Assembly: GCF_003815015.1 (NCBI RefSeq)
Contig: NZ_RKRE01000001.1
Span: 690,460 to 754,459, forward strand
Reading direction: 5' to 3'
Source of the DNA: Thermodesulfitimonas autotrophica
GTDB lineage: Bacteria; Bacillota; Desulfotomaculia; Desulfotomaculales; Ammonificaceae
Length of the DNA stretch: 64,000 nt
Position numbers and translations under genes: made by a program. The notes under the pieces are model-generated. The model ran no database searches and was not told the origin of the DNA. It saw nothing but the letters and a program-made list of their open reading frames with translations. Positions 31,820 to 41,614 of this stretch are shown piece by piece (within the stretch, counting starts at the first letter, position 1; every line of letters starts with the position of its first letter).

Positions 31820-32640
31820 AACTCAAAAACTTCGCCCGCCGGAGCGAAGCGGAAGCAGTCGCCAAAGGCCTGTGATAGTTTTGCGGTCACCGGCAGGCCG
31901 GTGCAGTGGTTGGCCGCCAGAAGCATTAGGTCGAGGCTCTTGAGATACGCGATTGTGGCTTCAAGCTGCGCCGGGTCTGCCGGGCCGAGGTGGGTGCCGC
32001 CCAAGATCGCTGCCACTTTCTCTACGCCCGTCACCTGCCGGGCGTGCTCGACGATATTGGCGACCCCGGCGTGCGCACAACCAAGGAGCACCACCAGGCC
32101 CCGCGGGGTCTGGGCAAAGATGCTTAAGTCATCTGCCACCGTATCTGGCACCCGTTCGCCGTCGCGGACGAGGTACATCCGGGGGTCCCCTTTCTCAAAA
32201 GTGGTCCTGCGGGGCACTTCCCCGCTCAACCAGAAACCCGGGAATAGCACGCGGGGCTCGCGCACCCAAACGAACTCTGCCCCGGCCGCTTCCAGCTCTT
32301 CCCGCGCGAACGGAACGCCCACGTAGCGGTCCCGGGGAGAAGAAACCCGGTGGGGCGCAAAAAGATCGGGGTGCGCGTAAACCGGCACCTTTCGTCCGAT
32401 AAACTCGAGTACCGCCCGCAGCCCTCCCGTATGGTCGCTGTGCCCGTGGCTTAGCACTACCGCATCCACAGCCTTGAGATCGATACCCAAGAGCGCCGCG
32501 TTACTCACGACCGCCCCGCGCTGGCCGGTATCGAAAAGAACCTTCCGCCCTTCGTACTCCACCCAGAGGCTGAGCCCGTGCTCCCCGAAGATCGGCAGCG
32601 TCCGCCCTACACTGTTTTCGACTAAAACCGTTACCCGCAA
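31816..32640 (-). CDS. MBL-fold metallohydrolase
   Basis: A 274-residue metallo-beta-lactamase-fold protein with the metal motif SHGHSDHTGG, VLFDTGQRG, LLGCAHAGVAN and LAANHCTG. The overall pattern resembles the archaeal and clostridial group annotated as dihydropterin-ribofuranosylaminobenzene phosphate synthase-like, but the substrate is unknown. It lies 13 bp downstream of the RMD1-like gene. Confidence 0.85.
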   Translation of the reverse strand: MRVTVLVENSVGRTLPIFGEHGLSLWVEYEGRKVLFDTGQRGAVVSNAALLGIDLKAVDAVVLSHGHSDHTGGLRAVLEFIGRKVPVYAHPDLFAPHRVSSPRDRYVGVPFAREELEAAGAEFVWVREPRVLFPGFWLSGEVPRRTTFEKGDPRMYLVRDGERVPDTVADDLSIFAQTPRGLVVLLGCAHAGVANIVEHARQVTGVEKVAAILGGTHLGPADPAQLEATIAYLKSLDLMLLAANHCTGLPVTAKLSQAFGDCFRFAPAGEVFEF

Positions 32641-32653
32641 AGCCTATTCCTCC

Positions 32654-33763
32654 TTACCGTAGCGTCCAAAGCCAGAGCAAAATTTCAAAGGTAATCAGCA
32701 CCACAATTGCCACCTCAAGCACTAAGAAACGGTGGGTCACCAACTCATCACTTAACATGGCGTAGTTCCGCTCGATAACCTCCACCTTGCGCTCGATACT
32801 CCGGAGCCATTCCTGGACGCGGAAAATCTTCAGGGCCGCCGTGTAAACGCGGGCGTAGAAGACGTCCTCCGTCACTTTAAGCGCGTTCTGAACCCGCTCC
32901 GTAATCTCCGTAACCTCGACGACCAGCTCCATCATCTTCCGCATTATGCTGCGGTACTTGTGAAGGCGACGGTAACCACCCCGGCCCGCCTCCTCAATCG
33001 CATCATACATCGCGGCCACCTCCCGGTCGAGCAGGCTGTCGTAGTACCTGAGTTCCAGGAGCTGCGCGTTGGCAAACTCGAGGAGGTCGGGAATGTCAGT
33101 GCTCCCGGCTGGATCACAAACCAGCGCTGCGTCCCACGTAATGATGGTGGTATCGTCACCGTAAGAAAACTGGTTGCGTAACGTTTCCCGCCTCATTTCC
33201 TGGCTCACCGTTCCGGGTTCCCCTAAGAGCAAAGGGACCGGATCCCACTCCCGCGGCCAGGTTTCAAAAAAGTATACAATAAAGTCTTCAGCAAAACCGG
33301 TAAAGCCCACCCCCGCCAGCGCCGGCTGCAGAGCATTCACGAGCTCATCCCGGTAGCTCATGAAGAGCGACTCAAACTCCCCTGCGTCGCCAAGCAACAC
33401 CGAGAGCTTCCGGAGATCATCGTAACCAAAACGTTCTGGCAGCAAGAGCCGGACGACTATCGCCAGCACCCCAAAGTCGTACAGCCGCGCGCTCGGCGCC
33501 GTAGCGAACTCCCAATCCCCAAGCCGCACCGGGCGTCCCGCGAGTTCCACCGTCAGCGGCGGGTTCTTAAACTCGAGCGCCTTCGGCCGCACCCGCGCTA
33601 GCTTCAGCCGCGAAACAGGCTTTTCCACTGCCAGCAATTCTTCCGCCTGCAGCAGGTCGATCTCCTGCGCCACATCGTAAAGCCGGTAGAGCCAAACCGA
33701 ACCGCGCGTCACTCTTTCACCCGAAAGGCGCCGGGAAGCGGTTGCTCCCGGTGCCAATTTCAC
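32654..33763 (-). CDS. RMD1/DUF155-like membrane-anchored protein
   Basis: A 369-residue protein. The C-terminal half matches the RMD1/DUF155 pattern: WDAALVCDPAGSTDIPDLLEF, ANAQLLELRYYDSLLDREV, then helical segments and a single C-terminal membrane span (LVLEVAIVVLITFEILLWL). The N-terminal half is less conserved. Eukaryotic relatives sit in mitochondrial membranes; the bacterial role is unknown. It is 7 bp from the radical SAM gene and likely co-transcribed with it. Confidence 0.75.
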   Translation of the reverse strand: MKLAPGATASRRLSGERVTRGSVWLYRLYDVAQEIDLLQAEELLAVEKPVSRLKLARVRPKALEFKNPPLTVELAGRPVRLGDWEFATAPSARLYDFGVLAIVVRLLLPERFGYDDLRKLSVLLGDAGEFESLFMSYRDELVNALQPALAGVGFTGFAEDFIVYFFETWPREWDPVPLLLGEPGTVSQEMRRETLRNQFSYGDDTTIITWDAALVCDPAGSTDIPDLLEFANAQLLELRYYDSLLDREVAAMYDAIEEAGRGGYRRLHKYRSIMRKMMELVVEVTEITERVQNALKVTEDVFYARVYTAALKIFRVQEWLRSIERKVEVIERNYAMLSDELVTHRFLVLEVAIVVLITFEILLWLWTLR

Positions 33764-33770
33764 CTTTATT

Positions 33771-34730
33771 TTAACCCCTTCCCTCCAGGTGCTGACGTAC
33801 CGTTTTTAAGACCGCAGACTCTAAAGCCCAACCCGCCCGGCTTCCCTGCCGCGTCCCGCGCCGTTCAAGTTCGCGGTCAATCCGGTCAATGACCGCTGCT
33901 TTACTTACGCCCCAGCGCGGCGCAAGGAGAAGCGCGTCGTCGGTCACGTCACCCACCAATCGCAAAATCACCGTCTGCGGCGAAAGGGCCTCAATAAAAT
34001 CGCAGGATAGGGAAACATACTCGTCCAGACTAAGCGTTTTAACTTCCCCGCGCAGAAACGCGGCCGCAAGAGGCGTTCCTTCAAAAACCTGTAAATGGTG
34101 CAGCTTCACCCCGTCAACACCGGTGGCGTTCAGGGCGGCGGCCGTCGCGAGCATGTCGGCTGCCGTCTCCCCCGGCAGTCCCAGAATCACGTGCGCGCCG
34201 ATATAAATGCTCCGCCCGCGGGTCCTGGCCACTGCAGCCGCAAAAGTGGCGAAGTCGTGCCCCCGGTTGATCCGCTGGAGCGTCGCGTCGTGACAGGATT
34301 GCAAGCCGTATTCCACCCAAACCATCCAGCGGTCCGTGTAGCTTTGGAGTAAATCGAGAACCGGGTCAGGAACACAATCGGGCCGGGTGGCGACAGCCAG
34401 CCCCACCACCTCCGGGTCAGCAAGCGCCTCCTCGTAAACCCGGCGCAGCGCCGCTATTGGCGCGTAGGTATTGGTATAGGCCTGAAAATAGGCGATGTAA
34501 CGTCCCGGACCTCGCCGGTGCCCTTTAAAACGGCGCACCTGCTCCGCAACCGTCAGTCCACGTCCGGAAAAGGGGCTGAAAGCCGGGTTCAGGCAAAAGA
34601 TGCAGCCCCCCGAACCCACGGTGCCGTCACGGTTCGGGCACCCGAAACCCGCGTCAAGCGGGATTTTACGCACCGGTCCCCCAAAATGCTCCTTCAAGAA
34701 GCGGCTAAACGTGTAGTAGCGCTTCTCCAT
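33771..34730 (-). CDS. TIGR01212-type radical SAM protein (YhcC/YtqA-like)
   Basis: A 319-residue radical SAM enzyme. The cluster-binding segment is CPNRDGTVGSGGCIFC, with a short FGGPVRKIPLDAGF lead-in typical of this group. GRYIAYFQAYTNTYAP, YGLQSCHDATLQRINRGHD and GAHVILGLPGE follow. Relatives are proposed to act on tRNA, but the reaction is not firmly set. It directly abuts the PIN gene, whose stop is one base away. Confidence 0.88.
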   Translation of the reverse strand: MEKRYYTFSRFLKEHFGGPVRKIPLDAGFGCPNRDGTVGSGGCIFCLNPAFSPFSGRGLTVAEQVRRFKGHRRGPGRYIAYFQAYTNTYAPIAALRRVYEEALADPEVVGLAVATRPDCVPDPVLDLLQSYTDRWMVWVEYGLQSCHDATLQRINRGHDFATFAAAVARTRGRSIYIGAHVILGLPGETAADMLATAAALNATGVDGVKLHHLQVFEGTPLAAAFLRGEVKTLSLDEYVSLSCDFIEALSPQTVILRLVGDVTDDALLLAPRWGVSKAAVIDRIDRELERRGTRQGSRAGWALESAVLKTVRQHLEGRG

Positions 34731-35162
34731 TCAGGATTTCCCCTTAGCCTCCGGGAACTCCCGGGACAGGAAGGCGTGCGCGGTAAGGATTTTAATCCCC
34801 TGGTACTCGCCCACCTGAAGCAGGTGTCTGTCCTGAGAGACGATATAACCGGCCCCACCGCAAACCGCACACTCGAGCAGGCGGTTATCTGAGGGGTCCT
34901 CTTTAATAACCCGCAGACGAAAATCCGGATGCACTAACGTCATGTTCTCGCGGGACAGGAGCTTCTGGATCGCCCGTTCGCGCCGGTCAACCGCCTCCCG
35001 CGGGCCAAAACGCATCCGGTTGAAGATGTGCAGGTACTCTTCCCGCAAAGCGGGACTTATCAGGACGTCAATTTTACCTTCCAACCAGAGACTTACCAGC
35101 CGGCCAGAGGCTTTAACCGGGTTGATAAGTCCCCCCATCACCACGTTGGTATCCACAACAAT
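34731..35162 (-). CDS. PIN-domain ribonuclease-like toxin, start unresolved
   Basis: A PIN nuclease fold of about 143 residues: IVVDTNVVMGGLINP at the N-terminus, LISPALREEYLHIF, then KEDPSDNRLLECAVCGGAGYIVSQD with the acidic site. No good ATG, GTG or TTG with a ribosome site lies at the expected place. An open frame runs far upstream to 35921, but that part has no PIN character and overlaps an opposite-strand gene. Removing one base from a five-G run at 35165-35169 would join GTG 35184 to the domain with a normal N-terminus. No antitoxin gene is adjacent. Confidence 0.7.
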   Translation of the reverse strand: MVVDTNVVMGGLINPVKASGRLVSLWLEGKIDVLISPALREEYLHIFNRMRFGPREAVDRRERAIQKLLSRENMTLVHPDFRLRVIKEDPSDNRLLECAVCGGAGYIVSQDRHLLQVGEYQGIKILTAHAFLSREFPEAKGKS

Positions 35163-35300
35163 GCGGGGGCGTAAACCGCGGCACTCCTTTCCCGCCGCCG
35201 GGACCCCACCGCCAAGGCGTTCTGAGAGAGCGGCCGTATGGCCCTTGGCGTCCGGAGTAGTCTTTTTATGGTAAAATAGGCGTAAAGGGGTGAGCATCCT

Positions 35301-35864
35301 CTGGATAAGCGCCTTTATACCTTTTGCCTGGCCATCCTTCCCGTCATGATCTGTTCGGGGATGGTCTACTCCGTCTTGGCCCTCTACTTTGCCAACCTCG
35401 GCGCCACCACCAGCCAGATCGGCCTGATTTACACCACCGGTGCCCTCACCGGCGCTCTTACCGGTCCGTGTCTTGGCCGCCTTGCCGACCGTTACGGGCG
35501 GAAGCCCGTGATCATGGGCGCGATGCTGAGTTTCTTTCTCGTTTTCCTCGCTTACGCCCTCATGCGCCACATTCAGCTCGCCTTTCCGATCCAGGCCGTG
35601 GAAGGTGTCGCCTGGGCGGGATTGGGCGCGGCGGCGACGGCGCTGGTTGCGGACCTTGCCCCGCGTAGCCGCCGGGGCTGGGCGATGGGGATATACGACC
35701 GCACCTGGTTTATCGGCTGGATCGTGGGGCCCACTTTCGGAGGCTTCGTGGCGGAACACCTCGGCTTTCGCCAAACCTTTATGATCGCCAGCAGCCTGAT
35801 CTTGATCGGACTGGCCGTTTTGCTCCTCTGGGTAAAGGAACCGCCCCGTCCCGGAGCAGGCTGA
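35301..35864 (+). CDS. Half-length MFS transporter, probable CTG start
   Basis: About 187 residues giving six membrane spans, the N-terminal half of an MFS protein. The loop motif GRLADRYGRKP between spans 2 and 3 is intact. It stops after KEPPRPGAG; the usual second half is absent. In-frame CTG 35301 lies seven bases after AAAGGGGTGA and gives DKRLYTFCLAILPV, a natural first span. The first ATG (35346) would cut that span. An extended -10 (TGGTAAAAT) lies at 35270-35277. It may be a remnant or a two-subunit half transporter. Confidence 0.65.
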   Translation: MDKRLYTFCLAILPVMICSGMVYSVLALYFANLGATTSQIGLIYTTGALTGALTGPCLGRLADRYGRKPVIMGAMLSFFLVFLAYALMRHIQLAFPIQAVEGVAWAGLGAAATALVADLAPRSRRGWAMGIYDRTWFIGWIVGPTFGGFVAEHLGFRQTFMIASSLILIGLAVLLLWVKEPPRPGAG

Positions 35865-35941
35865 CCGAACCCCGTTCCGTCCGACCCTATTCTGTTCGCT
35901 TAACGCTTGTTTTTTAGACATTTACTTCTCCTTTCCAGGGA

Positions 35942-36220
35942 TCACCGCCGAATCGCAAAGCCGTTAAACTCGCCGCGCCAATCTTCCCACGTAACCTTTA
36001 CCTCCATCACCCGCGCCGCTGGCGAACCTTTGTGGCACCAGGCAACGAGCCGCTCGACCGCCTCCCGCTCTCCTTCGAAAACCGCCTCTACCGAACCATC
36101 GGGCAGGTTGCGCACCCACCCAGTAACTCCGGCCGCAAGTGCCTCCTGCTGGGTATAACCGCGGAAGTAGACACCCTGGACTTTCCCCCTCACAATAACG
36201 TGCGCCCGTGCTTGCGGCAT
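35942..36220 (-). CDS. acyP: Acylphosphatase
   Basis: A 92-residue enzyme that hydrolyses acyl phosphates. It has [18 protein letters not shown] with the catalytic Arg, and [17 protein letters not shown] with the catalytic Asn. Length is standard. ATG 36220 is preceded by GGGGGTGAAAAG. It lies four bases after the YkgJ-type gene. Confidence 0.92.
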   Translation of the reverse strand: MPQARAHVIVRGKVQGVYFRGYTQQEALAAGVTGWVRNLPDGSVEAVFEGEREAVERLVAWCHKGSPAARVMEVKVTWEDWRGEFNGFAIRR

Positions 36221-36224
36221 CTTT

Positions 36225-36995
36225 TCACCCCCGACTTCTTCGCCCTTCCTGCTGCGGCACGTAGAGTTCCCGCCAGAGCCGCCCCGGCAGAAGCGCCCGT
36301 AACCGGACCGCGTCGTACCGCCACCTCCCCGTAAAAGGGTTCTTAAGCCAATCACGCGGGTTAACGTGCGGCCGGTCCGCGTAGTGAACAACCCGGCGGG
36401 TCTTCAGCCACCGCCGCACTAATTCATCCTCACCGCTGTTCACAACCGCCTCCCGGACCGCCAGGGCCCTACCCGTCGCCGGACAGCAGAAAAAGGTCTG
36501 GCAAACGAAGGGTCGCACCGGGTAAACCCTGCAGGTGCGCGCCTGCCGGTCAAGAAAGATGCAGTAACCATCATCGAGACGGCGGAGGGTGATGTCGACA
36601 ACCGGACCGGTGACGGCAACGTAGCCGTAGCGGCTCAAAAACTCGCTTAAAGAGGAGCATCCGGTAACCCGCGACAGCAAAAAAGAGTCGATAATCGTGA
36701 GCGGCGCCCGCTCCGCGCAGCAGCGGTCGCAACCCCGGCAGGCCCGCACTTCCGGCCGCCGCACCCGGGTGAGCTCAAGCCCCGTAAAGGCACGGTTCAG
36801 GGCGTCAAGATAATCCTGGACGGTTGCTCTTTTCGCCGTAATAACCAGATCATATCCCTGAGCCGCCCCGAAGCGCTGTAGAAGCACTTTAACCGCCAAT
36901 TCGGCTCGTTCCCTTCGCGCACCCTGCTTTAACCTTAAGTATAGCGTAAATACCGGGGGAATGCTAACGAAAAACTTCAGGGGCCAAGCTCGCAC
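36225..36995 (-). CDS. YkgJ-family cysteine-cluster protein
   Basis: About 256 residues with a zinc- or iron-binding cysteine cluster: CRGCDRCC in the middle and [17 protein letters not shown] after a CIFLDRQ segment. Function of the family is not settled. The N-terminus is uncertain: GTG 36995 overlaps the upstream glucoamylase by 19 bp but has only a weak ribosome site. A longer frame to 37637 is an overlap artefact inside that gene. Confidence 0.75.
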   Translation of the reverse strand: MRAWPLKFFVSIPPVFTLYLRLKQGARRERAELAVKVLLQRFGAAQGYDLVITAKRATVQDYLDALNRAFTGLELTRVRRPEVRACRGCDRCCAERAPLTIIDSFLLSRVTGCSSLSEFLSRYGYVAVTGPVVDITLRRLDDGYCIFLDRQARTCRVYPVRPFVCQTFFCCPATGRALAVREAVVNSGEDELVRRWLKTRRVVHYADRPHVNPRDWLKNPFTGRWRYDAVRLRALLPGRLWRELYVPQQEGRRSRG

Positions 36996-38938
36996 CAGCG
37001 TCTGCCGTAATCCCCGACCACCTGCACAAACGTCGCGTGGGACCAGGTAAGCGGCGCCACGGAAAGGGGCTCCCCGGTATAAGGGTGGACCTGTTCCGCC
37101 ATGATTCCCGTAGGCAGAGAGTAGCGTACCGCCCACTCGATCAGCTCCCTGGCAGCCGCGAGATCTTCCCGGCACTGCGCCCGGGCCACGTGCCAGCCCG
37201 CCAGCCATAGAGTGCAGATAAACCAGGGATTTCCCGGCACCCGGGCGATATCGTCGCTGCGGCGGAAATAGTAGTCGTTCGCGTACCGCGCCAGGCCGCC
37301 TACTTCCGTCTTCACCCAGAGCCCGTCGCGGACCGCTTCCATCGTGCGCACCACGCGCGGATCGGTTGCCGGAAGCACGCCGAACCCCCAAACGCCCCAC
37401 AGACTCGCATCGAGGGTGTAATCTGGCGTCACTTTTTCCCCGGCTACCGGGTAAAAACCGCGGATAAACCGGCCCAACTCTTCGCTGTAAAGCTCCGTCA
37501 AAATCCCGGTTTTGACCGCTTCCGCCGCCTCTTCCCACCTCACGGCAGACTTCACGTCCCCTAACAGCGCCGCGCATAAAGAGGCCGCGTGGAGGCCCGC
37601 GTAGACCGCGCTCGCCGTGAAAGTGAAGATGCCGCACCGCTCCTCCCAGAGATCGTAGCTCGGCAGCGGCAGGCCGCTCCCGGGATCACGGTAACCGGCC
37701 ATAAACGCGGCAGCGGGTTTAACCAGCTTGGGATAAAGCTCGGCCAGAAAGCAAAAGCTCCGGTAGCGCCGGTAGTGCTCCCAGAGCGCCCAGAGCACCA
37801 GCGCCGTTTCGTCCTCCTGGATGGGCAACTGAAACTCCCCGTCGCGCACCCACGACTGCCAGCTCGAACCTACCGAGCCCTCCGGGTTGTACTTATGCCA
37901 GTGGTAACCGCCTTCGCTCAGCGTTCGCGCCGCAAAGTGATAAAAAGGAACCGTGAGTTCCGGGTAGCCGGCCCTGTCTAACGCGTAACTCACCAGCGCC
38001 CCGTCCCGCGGCCAGACGTAGGAATAGTGGTCCCGGTTGGTCAGCAGGATGTCGCTGTCATTGGCCGCCAGGATTGCGCCCCGCCTATCGATCTGCGTCC
38101 GCAGGATGAGCAGGCTGCGCCGGTAAAGACGGACCACCTCCTCCGGCAGATCCCCGAAGTCGTTCTCCGCCTTCCGGACCCAATTTTGCCAGTAGATGGC
38201 CGTGCGCTTCAAAAGCGTTTCCGGCCCTTCGTTCAGGACAAGCGTGTTCTTTTCCCAGACCTCATGGAAGTTCCGGCCCGCCACCACCCAGAAGAAGAGC
38301 ACTTCCTTTCCCTGCGGCGGGATTTCCGCCGCCAACCCAACCGTGCTGTTAACCGCCCCCTGATCGGCGGGGTTGCTCAGCAGCACCCCGTCTTCGGCGT
38401 CGGCACGGCTTCCCTGCCCTCCCGGGAAGCGCTTGCGGATGCTGTACTGTTTAATGCCCTGCCCGCCAAAACGCCCGTTCAGGAGGAAATAATAGTCGCG
38501 CTTGTAGTGAATAAGGGTCGCGGTACTCGGGTCGTAGAGCGCCGTGTCCCCGACGTCAAAACCGGCGATATTAAAATCGTGGAAAAAAAAGACCCGGAAT
38601 TCCCTTGCCTCATCCGCCAGATTCTCAATCTCCGCCCTGCGGAGGAGAATGTTTTCCTGGCAGTCAACAGCGTCGGTGAAACGAATCGCCACCCCCAGTC
38701 CCGTATGAACCGCTTCGGTTTCCGCCACCAGGGTATACTCCTGGTAGCGCATGGTGATTTCCCAACCGTCCCCGCCAACCCAAGAAAAAGCACCGTTCAC
38801 CCACAACCCGACCTCGCCTTTACCCATCCCAAAATGATTTTCCATCCCTACGTAAGGGTAGTAAAGGTCCCGCAGGTGATAAAATTTATCAAAATTTACC
38901 AGCATCGTTCCGTTACCGAGCACTATCTCGCGCGGCAT
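36977..38938 (-). CDS. GH15 glucoamylase-like glycoside hydrolase
   Basis: A 653-residue protein without a signal peptide, so probably cytoplasmic. The N-terminal beta domain (about 1-265) precedes an (alpha/alpha)6 catalytic domain. Landmarks are DHYSYVWPRDGALVSYAL, GEFQLPIQEDETALVLWAL, YDLWEERCGIFTFTASA (general acid Glu) and MAEQVHPYTGEP (general base Glu). GH15 members release glucose from alpha-glucans or trehalose. ATG follows GGGGAGGAAAT. It is divergent from the DUF4912-GH57 pair, which suggests turnover of the same glucan (inference). Confidence 0.88.
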   Translation of the reverse strand: MPREIVLGNGTMLVNFDKFYHLRDLYYPYVGMENHFGMGKGEVGLWVNGAFSWVGGDGWEITMRYQEYTLVAETEAVHTGLGVAIRFTDAVDCQENILLRRAEIENLADEAREFRVFFFHDFNIAGFDVGDTALYDPSTATLIHYKRDYYFLLNGRFGGQGIKQYSIRKRFPGGQGSRADAEDGVLLSNPADQGAVNSTVGLAAEIPPQGKEVLFFWVVAGRNFHEVWEKNTLVLNEGPETLLKRTAIYWQNWVRKAENDFGDLPEEVVRLYRRSLLILRTQIDRRGAILAANDSDILLTNRDHYSYVWPRDGALVSYALDRAGYPELTVPFYHFAARTLSEGGYHWHKYNPEGSVGSSWQSWVRDGEFQLPIQEDETALVLWALWEHYRRYRSFCFLAELYPKLVKPAAAFMAGYRDPGSGLPLPSYDLWEERCGIFTFTASAVYAGLHAASLCAALLGDVKSAVRWEEAAEAVKTGILTELYSEELGRFIRGFYPVAGEKVTPDYTLDASLWGVWGFGVLPATDPRVVRTMEAVRDGLWVKTEVGGLARYANDYYFRRSDDIARVPGNPWFICTLWLAGWHVARAQCREDLAAARELIEWAVRYSLPTGIMAEQVHPYTGEPLSVAPLTWSHATFVQVVGDYGRRWCELGP

Positions 38939-39200
38939 TTATTTCCTCCCCGACTTATTCAGTTGGTCTACCTCTCCACAACATGATAAAGGTTATTACC
39001 GTTGCAGACAAATCCTCGCCCCAAATTCCGGCTTACGGCCAAACGCGCCGTGATTTTACTTTTATAAAGCGCAAAAAGCGAGGCAATAATAAAAAAAGCT
39101 TGAACGGCGCTATTTTTTTACCGTTTTTTGTCTATGATATTTTCCGCACGCAAATCATATGCACCGTGACCGAGAGCCATCCTTGAGGGGGTAAAGCATA

Positions 39201-39941
39201 ATGAGCTTCTTCGTTTTAATATTAAGTATTATCTTGGCGGCTATAATTATCGTCCTTTTTTTTCGGGCTTGGCGCCGGCCGGCCGGGGAAGGGCTTAACG
39301 TCTCTCCCCCGCTGCCGCCAAAGAGACCCGATACGGAGTTCGCCGCTGAAATCTGGCCTTCCGTCTCCGTACCACCCGCGCCGGCAGGGCAAATGGCTCC
39401 CGAACTGCCCCGGCGGTACGGGGAAGACCGCCTTGTCCTCCTCGCCCGCGACCCCCACTGGCTTTTTGCCTATTGGGAGGTAAGCGCTACCAAGCAGGAA
39501 GAGTTTCAGGCCCGCTACGGTCCGGAAGCCTGGCGGACCTCCCGGCCCGTGTTGCGCCTTTACGACGTGACCGGCATCAAATTCGAAGGATACAACGCCA
39601 ACAGTTACGTTGATATTCCCATCAGTGAGGAAGCGGACAACTGGTACCTCGAGGTCGGCCAGCCCAACCGCACCTTCTGCGTCGACCTTGGGCGGCTCCT
39701 GCCTACGGGGGAGTTCGTGACGCTGCTCCGCTCGAACTTAGCCCACACACCGCGGGCAGTACTTTCCGAACTCTGCGACGAAGAATGGATGTGGATAGAA
39801 GGGGTGTACCGGTCCATTCTGCGCTACCAGTTCGGTATCAGCTCCCCGTTGCTTTTCGAAGAAATCGCCGCCCGCATGGGTAAGGAAGTGATACCGGTTG
39901 GGATCGGCTCCCCGGTAATCCTTCCCCCTGTAAGAAAGTAG
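39201..39941 (+). CDS. DUF4912 protein with N-terminal membrane anchor
   Basis: A 246-residue protein. One N-terminal membrane span (FFVLILSIILAAIIIVLFF), a proline-rich linker, then the DUF4912 domain (LLARDPHWLFAYWEVS, RPVLRLYDVTGI, WYLEVGQPNRTFCVDLG). The domain resembles a carbohydrate-binding fold and commonly accompanies GH57 enzymes, as here. It may tether glucan metabolism to the membrane (inference). It is 15 bp upstream of the branching-enzyme gene. Confidence 0.85.
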   Translation: MSFFVLILSIILAAIIIVLFFRAWRRPAGEGLNVSPPLPPKRPDTEFAAEIWPSVSVPPAPAGQMAPELPRRYGEDRLVLLARDPHWLFAYWEVSATKQEEFQARYGPEAWRTSRPVLRLYDVTGIKFEGYNANSYVDIPISEEADNWYLEVGQPNRTFCVDLGRLLPTGEFVTLLRSNLAHTPRAVLSELCDEEWMWIEGVYRSILRYQFGISSPLLFEEIAARMGKEVIPVGIGSPVILPPVRK

Positions 39942-39956
39942 CTGGAGGAAACGAGC

Positions 39957-41537
39957 ATGCGTAAAGGCTATCTCGCCATCGTGCTGCACGCCCACCTGCC
40001 CTTTGTCAGGCATCCGGAACATTCCTTTGCTCTGGAGGAAAGGTGGCTTTACGAAGCGATCACAGAGTGCTATATCCCGCTCATCTGGGCCTTCGAAGCG
40101 CTGGTCAATGACGGGGTGCGTTTCCGCCTCACCCTCTCCCTTTCGCCGCCGCTCCTCTCTATGCTCACCGACGAATTCCTCCGGCAGCGCTATCTCCATC
40201 ACCTCCACAAGCTGCTGGAGCTAACGGATAAGGAAACCTGGCGTACAGCGGGGACGCCCTTCTTCCCCTTGGCCCAGATGTACCAAGCACGCTTTCGCCG
40301 CGTCCGCGACACCTTCAACGCTTACGGTGGCAACCTGATCGCCGCCTTCAAAAAATTCCAAGAAGCCGGGTGTCTCGAAATCATCACCACTGCTGCCACC
40401 CACGGCTATCTCCCCCTCCTCTTCGTCAACCCGCAGGCGGTGGCCGCCCAGATCGCGGTGGCGGTTAAACTTTACCGCCGCCATTTCGGGCATAACCCAC
40501 CCGGTTTTTGGCTGCCCGAGTGTGCCTACACACCGGGAATCGACGCCTATTTAAAGAAGCACGGCATCCGTTACTTTTTCGTCGATACCCACGGCCTCCT
40601 TTTCGGCTCCCACCGACCCCGTTTCGGCGTCTTCGCCCCGGTCTTCTGCCCCACCGGCGTTGCCGCCTTCGGCCGTGACGTAGAATCCTCCAAGCAGGTC
40701 TGGAGCGCTAAAGAAGGCTATCCGGGGGACTTCGACTACCGCGAGTATTACCGGGACATCGGCTACGACCTGGATTTGGAGTATATTCGCGATTACATCC
40801 ACCCGGACGGCATCCGCATCAACACGGGCCTTAAATACTACCGGATCACGGGCAAAACCGAGCACAAAGAGCCTTACGTTCCCGAATGGGCCCGCGAGAA
40901 GGCGGCTACTCATGCCGGTAATTTCATGTTCAACCGGGAACACCAGATCAGGTATCTCTCCCGCTTCATGGACCGGCCGCCGCTCATCGTCGCTCCTTAC
41001 GACGCCGAGCTTTTCGGCCACTGGTGGTTCGAAGGGCCCCAATGGCTCGAATTCCTTGTTCGCAAAATAACTTACGATCAGGAAATCATTGAACTTGTTA
41101 CGCCCTCGGATTACTTGCGGCGCCACCCCTGCAACCAGGTGGTTACCCCCTGCCCGTCAAGCTGGGGGAACAAAGGCTACCACGAGGTCTGGCTTTGCGG
41201 CGCCAACGACTGGATCTACCGGCACCTTCACTGGGGAGCCGACCGAATGGTAGAGCTTGCTAACCGCTTTCCGGAAAGCAGCGGTATGCTCCGCCGGGCC
41301 CTCAACCAGGCGGCGCGGGAACTGCTCCTGGCACAATCAAGCGACTGGCCCTTCATCATGGCCACCGGCACCATGGTGGAGTATGCCGTGCGCCGCTTCC
41401 AAACGCATATGGCAAATTTTATCGGCATTTACCGACAAATCACCGAGAACCGCGTCGAGGACGGCTGGATCGAAGAACTCGAAAGTCATAACAACATCTT
41501 CCCGGAAATCGATTACCGCGTCTTTACCAAAGACTAA
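39957..41537 (+). CDS. GH57 1,4-alpha-glucan branching enzyme
   Basis: A 526-residue GH57 enzyme that makes alpha-1,6 branches in glucans. It has YLAIVLHAHLPFVRHPE at the N-terminus, the nucleophile Glu in GFWLPECAYTPG, the acid Asp in APYDAELFGHWWFEG, and a C-terminal DUF1957-type helical domain with SSWGNKGYHEVWL. Length matches the Thermus/Thermococcus type. GGAGGAAAC precedes the ATG. It forms an operon with DUF4912 and sits opposite GH15. Confidence 0.92.
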   Translation: MRKGYLAIVLHAHLPFVRHPEHSFALEERWLYEAITECYIPLIWAFEALVNDGVRFRLTLSLSPPLLSMLTDEFLRQRYLHHLHKLLELTDKETWRTAGTPFFPLAQMYQARFRRVRDTFNAYGGNLIAAFKKFQEAGCLEIITTAATHGYLPLLFVNPQAVAAQIAVAVKLYRRHFGHNPPGFWLPECAYTPGIDAYLKKHGIRYFFVDTHGLLFGSHRPRFGVFAPVFCPTGVAAFGRDVESSKQVWSAKEGYPGDFDYREYYRDIGYDLDLEYIRDYIHPDGIRINTGLKYYRITGKTEHKEPYVPEWAREKAATHAGNFMFNREHQIRYLSRFMDRPPLIVAPYDAELFGHWWFEGPQWLEFLVRKITYDQEIIELVTPSDYLRRHPCNQVVTPCPSSWGNKGYHEVWLCGANDWIYRHLHWGADRMVELANRFPESSGMLRRALNQAARELLLAQSSDWPFIMATGTMVEYAVRRFQTHMANFIGIYRQITENRVEDGWIEELESHNNIFPEIDYRVFTKD

Positions 41538-41614
41538 AGAGGCGCCATCCCAGAGCAATGGCGAAAAACAGAAACAATTGTCTAAAAATCTTCAGGAAGA
41601 GAATGAGAAATAGC

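Noticed and set aside
36225-37637. 470-codon version of the YkgJ-type gene
   Set aside because: The added part overlaps the GH15 gene in another frame and shows no YkgJ features.
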